Origin: Pacificispira sp002696645
GTDB taxonomy: Bacteria > Pseudomonadota > Alphaproteobacteria > UBA8366 > Aestuariispiraceae
NCBI RefSeq assembly: GCF_048892425.1
Contig: NZ_JBLZHU010000003.1
Coordinates: 248,001-312,000 of the forward strand
DNA length: 64,000 bases
Direction: 5' to 3'
Part shown: in pieces, positions 58,711-64,000 of the stretch
How positions within the stretch are numbered: position 1 is the first letter of the stretch
Layout of the letters: each line of letters begins with the position of its first letter
Program-made: the position numbers and the translations under genes
Notes under the pieces: generated by a model
Databases searched by the model: none
What the model saw: the letters and a program-made list of their open reading frames with translations, nothing else
Told to the model about the DNA's origin: nothing

Positions 58711-60666
58711 ATGGACAAAACAATGAACATGCAGCGCGGAAAGCCAGGACGAACAGCGGCGCAAAGTGGTCAGATTGGTCCCCCTGTCGGATTGAAATCA
58801 ACGCTTCTGGACGGTATTGCAACCCCCCATGATCTGCGTCTGCATGACCGAAAACACCTGTCAGAAATCTGTGACGCATTGCGTACTGAAGTAATTGATA
58901 TTGTTTCAGAAACAGGGGGGCACCTGGGGGCGGGCCTGGGCGTAGTGGAATTGACCGTCGCGCTGCATTTCACCCTAAACACACCCCAGGACAAGGTCAT
59001 CTGGGATGTCAGCCATCAATGCTATCCCCACAAAGTTCTGACGGGTCGGCGCGACGCCATGCGCACGATACGCAAGGGGGGTGGCCTGTCTGGATTCACA
59101 AATCGCAAGGAAAGCGTATTTGACCCATTTGGTGCGGCGCACAGCTCAACCGCGATATCCGCTGGTCTGGGTTTCGCAGCCGGGCGCGATTTCAAAGGAC
59201 AGAACAATCACATTGTGGCTGTTGTGGGGGATGGCGCGATCACTGGCGGCATGGCCTATGAGGGGCTGAATAATGCCGGCGCCCAGGGGTGGCGCCTGAT
59301 TATCATCCTGAACGACAACAATATGTCGATTGCCCCACCGGCTGGCGCGTTGCAGCATTTTCTGACGGATCTGCGCGACCATATGCCAGACAAGGGGGCA
59401 CGCCATGCCGCCCTGAAGGTCACTCAACTGCCCTCCTTTGCGCCATCTGCAACATTGTTTGATGATCTGGGCGTTCACTATGCCGGGCCTTTTGATGGTC
59501 ATGATGTGGACGAAATGGTCCAGGTTCTGGAACAGGCAAAGGCGTGGACCAATGGTCCTGTGCTGTTGCATGTGATCACGGAGAAAGGCAAAGGCTATGG
59601 CCCTGCAATGGAGTCGGGCTGTAAATATCATGGGGTATCAAAATTCGACATCGTCAGCGGGGCGCAGGAAAAAGCACAACCAAAAGCACCAAGCTATACC
59701 AATGTCTTTGCCAAGGCCCTGATTGAGGAAGCCAAGGCTGATGATCGGATCTGCGCCATCTCAGCGGCCATGCCGTCGGGCACGGGCCTGGATAAATTCG
59801 GCAAGGTCTTCCCGGATCGCACCTTTGATGCCGGAATCGCAGAACAGCATGCCGTTACATTCTGTGGCGGACTGGCCTGTGAGGGCATGAAGCCGTTTGC
59901 TGCGATTTACTCGACATTTCTACAGCGCGGCTATGACCAGATCGTGCACGACATCGCCATCCAACGGCTGCCCGTGCGGTTTGCAATTGATCGCGCCGGC
60001 ATGGTCGGGGCCGATGGTGTCACGCATCAGGGGTCTTACGATATAACCTATCTGGGGTGTTTGCCGGGATTTGTTCTGATGGCACCATCGGACGAGGTGG
60101 AGCTGATGCACATGGTCGCCACCGCCGCGCAGATTGATGATCGCCCCTCTGCGTTCCGCTATCCGCGTGGCGACGGGGTTGGCCTGGACCTGCCGGATCG
60201 GGGAGATGTCCTGCCCATCGGGCGCGGTCGGATCCTGACAGAAGGCAGCGCGATTGCCCTGCTGTCCTATGGCACCCGTCTGCAAGATGCGCTGCTGGCC
60301 GCAGAAATGCTTAATGGCCTGGGCTTTCCCACCACAGTCGCGGATGCACGATTTGCAAAGCCCGTTGATGATGACCTTGTCGCGCGGCTGTTTGCCAATC
60401 ATGGCACTGTCGTTACCATCGAAGAAGGATCATCCGGTGGCTTCGCCAGCCTGGTAATGGACAGCATTGCCCGTCAGAGATTGTCCGTGAATATGCGCAA
60501 TTTCGCGCCCCTGTATATGCCGGACTTTTTTGTCGACCATGACAGTCAGACAAACCAGATTGCCCGGGCCCAACTGGATGCGAAAAGCATTGTTACCCGT
60601 GCCATTGAGGCCCTGCGCCCGGTGGATCGTCGGGCACGGCTTGCCCGCGTTGAGGCCCTTGATTGA
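58711..60666 (+). CDS. dxs: 1-deoxy-D-xylulose-5-phosphate synthase
   Basis: Thiamine-diphosphate enzyme that condenses pyruvate and glyceraldehyde-3-phosphate, the first step of the MEP isoprenoid pathway. Motifs: GGHLGAGLGVVELTVALHFT and HQCYPHKVLTGRRD, the ThDP motif VVGDGAITGGMAYEGLNNAG (seen as GDGAITGGM), DRAGMVGADGVTHQGSYD, and the C-terminal transketolase domain. At 651 aa it is full length. The start at MDKTMNMQRG is the most likely of several Met codons; the exact start is uncertain by up to 22 codons. A hairpin terminator follows. Confidence 0.95.
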   Translation: MDKTMNMQRGKPGRTAAQSGQIGPPVGLKSTLLDGIATPHDLRLHDRKHLSEICDALRTEVIDIVSETGGHLGAGLGVVELTVALHFTLNTPQDKVIWDVSHQCYPHKVLTGRRDAMRTIRKGGGLSGFTNRKESVFDPFGAAHSSTAISAGLGFAAGRDFKGQNNHIVAVVGDGAITGGMAYEGLNNAGAQGWRLIIILNDNNMSIAPPAGALQHFLTDLRDHMPDKGARHAALKVTQLPSFAPSATLFDDLGVHYAGPFDGHDVDEMVQVLEQAKAWTNGPVLLHVITEKGKGYGPAMESGCKYHGVSKFDIVSGAQEKAQPKAPSYTNVFAKALIEEAKADDRICAISAAMPSGTGLDKFGKVFPDRTFDAGIAEQHAVTFCGGLACEGMKPFAAIYSTFLQRGYDQIVHDIAIQRLPVRFAIDRAGMVGADGVTHQGSYDITYLGCLPGFVLMAPSDEVELMHMVATAAQIDDRPSAFRYPRGDGVGLDLPDRGDVLPIGRGRILTEGSAIALLSYGTRLQDALLAAEMLNGLGFPTTVADARFAKPVDDDLVARLFANHGTVVTIEEGSSGGFASLVMDSIARQRLSVNMRNFAPLYMPDFFVDHDSQTNQIARAQLDAKSIVTRAIEALRPVDRRARLARVEALD

Positions 60667-60703
60667 TCGAAAGCGTCGCGACAGATTACCGCCCTTTAGG
60701 GAC

Positions 60704-60738
60704 AAAAAAGGACCGGGAATTGCATCACGGTCCTTTTT
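60704..60738. terminator. Bidirectional terminator between dxs and the XRE gene
   Basis: AAAAAGGACCG-N13-CGGTCCTTTTT forms an A-stem-T hairpin that serves both dxs (plus) and the XRE gene (minus). Confidence 0.85.
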
Positions 60739-60771
60739 GGTGTCCACAAAGTGACGCTTCAGCCTGACGTT

Positions 60772-61140
60772 TCAGCTCGCCATGCGAATTTCTGAAGCCA
60801 CATCAATCAGACGGATAATTTCGCGGCGCATTGCATCATCAGGAATTTGATGCAGTTTCGTTGCCGTCGCGATGGCCTTACGGGACAGCTTGGCATTGCT
60901 GGGCGCATCATCAGCATGGGTTTCATCAACGCCATCGAAGAAATATTCAACCGGAACGGTCAATGCCTGAGCAGTTTGCAGCAGACGGCTGGCCCCAACG
61001 CGATTGGTGCCCTTCTCATATTTCTGAACCTGCTGAAAGCTGACACCCAACCGGTCGCCCAAATCTGTTTGGGACATCCCTTTGGCAACACGGGCTTCAC
61101 GTACACGACGGCCAACAAAAACATCCGTAGGATGTGGCAT
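60772..61140 (-). CDS. XRE-family regulator, PraR/SinR-like, paralogue 2
   Basis: 122 aa. MPHPTDVFVGRRVREARVAKGMSQ starts the HTH (about 8-65), and DLGDRLGVSFQQVQKYEKGTNRVGASRL is almost the same as in the XRE protein at 30861-31211 (seen in GVSFQQVQKYEKG and RxGASRL). A helical tail follows. The start is after AGGAG; 27 upstream codons belong to a longer open frame. The expected role is a PraR-like repressor controlling biofilm or quorum-sensing genes, by family. It lies upstream of and divergent from acnA. Confidence 0.9.
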   Translation of the reverse strand: MPHPTDVFVGRRVREARVAKGMSQTDLGDRLGVSFQQVQKYEKGTNRVGASRLLQTAQALTVPVEYFFDGVDETHADDAPSNAKLSRKAIATATKLHQIPDDAMRREIIRLIDVASEIRMAS

Positions 61141-61676
61141 GGTAATCTCCTGATTTATTGATGAGAATTGCCACTGATCACAACTGTGTTCATGCATGGC
61201 AATACCCATACAGCAACACACAGGATCGAATATCGATCGGTTATAAGTGGCGATGTTGAAGCCGATACATGTTCGGCGCTGCCAGAAAGTATTAGGGCAT
61301 TTTGCCAGTTGATCATTTCATCACAAGGATATGAAAACGAACAACCGATTTCCTTATACACGGCAGAAGTGCATTCAACATACCGTTATTCGGGAAATCT
61401 GCAATAAAAATCGCACCACTTATTCAAAAAAAATCAATCCACCTATGATTGACCCGCCAAAGGCAGAAAATGGCCCCCGTTTCGCCCTGTTTTGGGTCAA
61501 ATCACACACCCATTTTAATTTGATCATTGTTCCCCTACACTGCAATGCAGTATAACCCGCACGCATAGACAATTTGCCGGGGGGACGCCTGGGCCATTTT
61601 CCGACCCAAAAGGGTTGAAAAAGCGTGATTGCCCGCCTCCCACCCGTTTCTTTCTTTAAAGGGAGAGTTCATCACC
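61141..61676. other. Divergent spacer between the XRE gene and acnA
   Basis: 536 bases without a convincing gene. The right part holds the acnA promoter and TGCA box (61527-61556). The left part is AT-rich with no obvious repeat. Short open frames here (for example 61331-61555) lack ribosome sites and family motifs. Confidence 0.55.
61527..61556 (+). promoter_or_regulatory. acnA promoter with a TGCA-N-TGCA box in its spacer
   Basis: TTGTTC (61527-61532), an 18-base spacer and TATAAC (61551-61556) make a sigma-70-type promoter 120 bases before acnA. The spacer contains the perfect dyad ACTGCA-A-TGCAGT (61539-61551), with TGCAATGCA at 61541-61549, in the position expected of a repressor site. 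Confidence 0.5.
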
Positions 61677-64000
61677 ATGACAATGACCGGCCACGACAGC
61701 CTGAAAACGCGCCGCAGCCTTACTGTCGGCAAGAAAAAATATGATTATTACGCGCTGGACGCGGCTAAGGATCAAATCGGAGATGTCAGCACGCTGCCTT
61801 TTTCACTGAAGGTTCTGCTGGAAAACCTGCTTCGATTCGAAGATGCGCGCAGCGTAACCGTGGATGACATCAAGGCGATGGCTGCATGGTTGAAAACGAA
61901 ATCGTCCGACCGTGAAATCGCCTATCGCCCCGCGCGCGTGCTGATGCAGGATTTCACCGGCGTGCCAGCGGTTGTTGATTTGGCTGCGATGCGGGACGCC
62001 ATGGTAAAAATGGGGGGCGATCCCCAGAAAATTAACCCGCTATCGCCCTGTGATCTGGTAATCGACCATTCCGTCATGGTGGATTATTTCGGCGGTCCGG
62101 ATGCATTCAAGAAAAATGTGGATCTTGAATTTGAGCGCAATGGGGAACGCTATGAATTCCTGCGCTGGGGCCAGACCGCATTTGATAACTTCCGCGTTGT
62201 GCCCCCTGGCACAGGCATTTGCCACCAGGTGAACGTGGAATACCTGGCCCGCGGTGTCTGGTCTTCCACAGAGAAAACCGGCAGCGCCGAAATTGCCTAT
62301 CCCGATACATTGGTTGGCACCGACAGCCATACGACCATGGTCAATGGCCTGGGCGTGCTGGGCTGGGGTGTTGGCGGGATTGAAGCAGAAGCCGCCATGC
62401 TGGGACAGCCCGTTACGATGCTGATCCCGGAAGTAATCGGCTTCAAGCTGACCGGCCGCCTGAAAGAAGGCATGACCGCCACCGATCTGGTTCTGACCGT
62501 CACCCAGATGCTGCGCAAAAAGGGCGTGGTTGGGAAATTCGTCGAATTCTATGGCGACGGGCTGGACAGCCTGACCCTGGCCGACCGTGCGACCATCGCC
62601 AATATGGCCCCGGAATATGGGGCAACCTGCGGGATTTTCCCGATCGACGCCGAAACCATCCGCTATCTGACGTTCTCTGGTCGCGACGCCGATGAAATCG
62701 CCCTGACCGAAGCCTATGCACGCGCTCAGGGCATGTGGCGGGAAGCAGGCTCTGTTGAGCCGGTCTTCACCGACACGCTGTCTCTGGACCTGGATCTTGT
62801 TGAACCCTCATTGGCTGGCCCCAAACGCCCACAGGATCGTGTCGCCCTGTCCAAGATGCCGGAAAATATCGAAGATGTCTTTAAAGAGCGCGGTCATTCC
62901 GACAATGCCACCGCCGTTGCCGGCGAAGAGTATAAGCTGCAGGACGGGTCCGTCGTGATTGCAGCGATCACATCCTGCACCAATACCTCCAACCCCGCCG
63001 TGCTGGTCGCAGCCGGTCTGGTCGCCCGCAAGGCGCGTCAAAAGGGCCTGTCGGTTAAGCCATGGGTCAAAACCTCCCTGGCGCCCGGGTCCCAGGTTGT
63101 GACCGATTACCTGGAAAAGGCCGGATTGCAAGCCGATTTGGACGCGCTGGGCTTTGATCTGGTGGGCTATGGCTGCACCACCTGTATCGGGAATTCCGGT
63201 CCGCTGCCTGAAGCCATTTCAGATGCAATTGATGAAGGCGATCTGGTCACAGCCGCCGTTCTGTCCGGCAACCGGAACTTCGAAGGCCGTGTCAGCCCGC
63301 AAACCCGTGCGAACTATCTGGCCTCCCCGCCCCTGGTTGTTGCCTATGCGCTGGCCGGAAATGTGAAAATCAATGTCGCCAGCGATCCCCTGGGAGAAGA
63401 CAGCGACGGCAACTCGGTCTATCTGAAAGATATCTGGCCGACCAATCACGAAATCCTGGAAACCGTTCAGCAATGCCTGACCCCGGCCATGTTCCAAAGC
63501 CGCTATGGCAATGTCTTCCAAGGCACGCCGCAATGGCAGGCAATCGACGTCACAGGCGGCGAAACCTATGAATGGAATGATGGGTCAACCTATGTTCAGC
63601 ACCCGCCCTATTTTGTCGATATGGCCCCTGAACCGTCAGACCCGGTTGAGATCAAGGGCGCGCGTCCGCTGTTAATCCTGGGCGACTCCGTCACCACGGA
63701 CCACATCTCACCAGCAGGCTCTTTCAAACCCGATACGCCCGCAGGCCAGTATCTGACGGAACGTCAGGTCCGCCCGAAAGACTTCAATTCCTATGGCTCT
63801 CGCCGGGGCAATCACGAAGTGATGATGCGCGGCACCTTCGCCAATATCCGCATTCGCAATGCCATGGTCGATGGCGTCGAAGGCGGCTTCACCCGTTTCA
63901 TGCCGTCTGGCGAGCAAATGTCGGTTTATGATGCGGCGATGAAATACAAGGAAGACGGCACCCCACTGGTTATTTTCGGGGGCAAGGAATACGGCACCGG
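61677..64000 (+). CDS. acnA: Aconitate hydratase AcnA (3' end outside window)
   Basis: Converts citrate to isocitrate in the TCA cycle with a 4Fe-4S cluster. 774 residues are visible of an expected 890-900. Cluster ligands are in ITSCTNTSNPAVLVAAG (one Cys) and GYGCTTCIGNSGPLPE (two Cys); LVGTDSHTTMVNGLGVLGWGVGGIEAEAAM (shown by GTDSHTTMVNGLGVLGWG) and GDSVTTDHISPAGS are diagnostic of AcnA rather than AcnB. GGGAG stands about 10 bases before the ATG; a second ATG two codons on is also possible. The upstream promoter holds a TGCA-N-TGCA box shared with phaP. Confidence 0.97.
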   Translation, partial: MTMTGHDSLKTRRSLTVGKKKYDYYALDAAKDQIGDVSTLPFSLKVLLENLLRFEDARSVTVDDIKAMAAWLKTKSSDREIAYRPARVLMQDFTGVPAVVDLAAMRDAMVKMGGDPQKINPLSPCDLVIDHSVMVDYFGGPDAFKKNVDLEFERNGERYEFLRWGQTAFDNFRVVPPGTGICHQVNVEYLARGVWSSTEKTGSAEIAYPDTLVGTDSHTTMVNGLGVLGWGVGGIEAEAAMLGQPVTMLIPEVIGFKLTGRLKEGMTATDLVLTVTQMLRKKGVVGKFVEFYGDGLDSLTLADRATIANMAPEYGATCGIFPIDAETIRYLTFSGRDADEIALTEAYARAQGMWREAGSVEPVFTDTLSLDLDLVEPSLAGPKRPQDRVALSKMPENIEDVFKERGHSDNATAVAGEEYKLQDGSVVIAAITSCTNTSNPAVLVAAGLVARKARQKGLSVKPWVKTSLAPGSQVVTDYLEKAGLQADLDALGFDLVGYGCTTCIGNSGPLPEAISDAIDEGDLVTAAVLSGNRNFEGRVSPQTRANYLASPPLVVAYALAGNVKINVASDPLGEDSDGNSVYLKDIWPTNHEILETVQQCLTPAMFQSRYGNVFQGTPQWQAIDVTGGETYEWNDGSTYVQHPPYFVDMAPEPSDPVEIKGARPLLILGDSVTTDHISPAGSFKPDTPAGQYLTERQVRPKDFNSYGSRRGNHEVMMRGTFANIRIRNAMVDGVEGGFTRFMPSGEQMSVYDAAMKYKEDGTPLVIFGGKEYGT

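Noticed and set aside
61331..61555. Short plus-strand frame in the acnA upstream region
   Set aside because: It runs through the candidate promoter and dyad, with no ribosome site.

Overview
The window is a stretch of chromosome from an alphaproteobacterium, most likely of the Rhodospirillales/Kiloniellales/Sneathiellales type. I infer this from the housekeeping neighbourhoods: dnaK-dnaJ-dapB; the block rnd-kdsD-lptC-lptA-lptB-rpoN-hpf-ptsN; an NDUFA9-like complex I assembly gene next to uppP and gltD-gltB; an alphaproteobacterial SspB; PraR/SinR-like XRE regulators; and phasin. Base composition is moderately GC-rich, except for an AT-rich island around 31.2-35.1 kb. No phage structural genes, integrase, transposase, rRNA or CRISPR array were seen. 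The genus cannot be fixed from sequence alone.

Layout. 0-1.7 kb: 3' end of a pcaD-like hydrolase, a complex palindromic repeat cluster, and dapB. 1.7-5 kb: dnaJ and dnaK. 5-9.1 kb: a LysR regulator, a small protein behind a double TGCA-N-TGCA box, prmA, an isochorismatase-GNAT fusion that appears to start on CTG, and recX. 9.2-17.6 kb: the minus-strand RNase D / LPS transport / sigma-54 / nitrogen-PTS block, with an unusual LptB carrying a long disordered N-terminus and a degenerate 16-bp tandem array between hpf and ptsN. 17.8 kb: tRNA-Leu(CAG). 18.2-26.4 kb: NDUFA9-like gene, uppP, gltD and gltB. 26.6-31.2 kb: LysR, a short Hsp70-like protein, a family III CoA-transferase, a YaiI-family protein and an XRE regulator. 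31.4-35.1 kb: an orphan protein and a probable RloC/PrrC-type anticodon nuclease (phage defence) beside tRNA-Thr(CGT). 35.2-45 kb: spermidine synthesis, CsaA, phasin, a ribbon-helix-helix protein, a KANL3/Tex30-like hydrolase, class I fumarase, sspB, a GST, a zinc-ribbon microprotein, a hydroxyacid-oxoacid transhydrogenase and an AraC regulator. 45-47.4 kb: YbhB-like protein, methyltransferase and an orphan HlyC-like toxin-activating acyltransferase. 47.5-57.7 kb: a catabolic cluster that best fits aerobic 2-aminobenzoyl-CoA (anthranilate) degradation. 57.9-64 kb: cytochrome c, dxs, a second XRE regulator and acnA (cut by the window end).

How genes work together. kdsD (Kdo synthesis) and lptC/lptA/lptB (LPS export) act in one outer-membrane pathway; rpoN/hpf/ptsN follow in the usual regulatory cassette. 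The catabolic cluster supplies a CoA ligase, a two-domain flavoprotein hydroxylase/reductase, SDR, enoyl-CoA hydratase, acyl-CoA dehydrogenase, a fused hydratase/3-hydroxyacyl-CoA dehydrogenase, a MarR regulator and a cupin. The TGCA-N-TGCA sites before phasin, before a small unknown protein and inside the acnA promoter suggest one regulator, plausibly PhaR-like, linking polyhydroxybutyrate storage to central carbon flow.

The most noteworthy items are the RloC-like gene, the shared TGCA boxes, the 16-bp array, the CTG-started fusion gene, the paired palindromic repeat clusters and the LptB extension. All family names are by reading motifs, without database searches.
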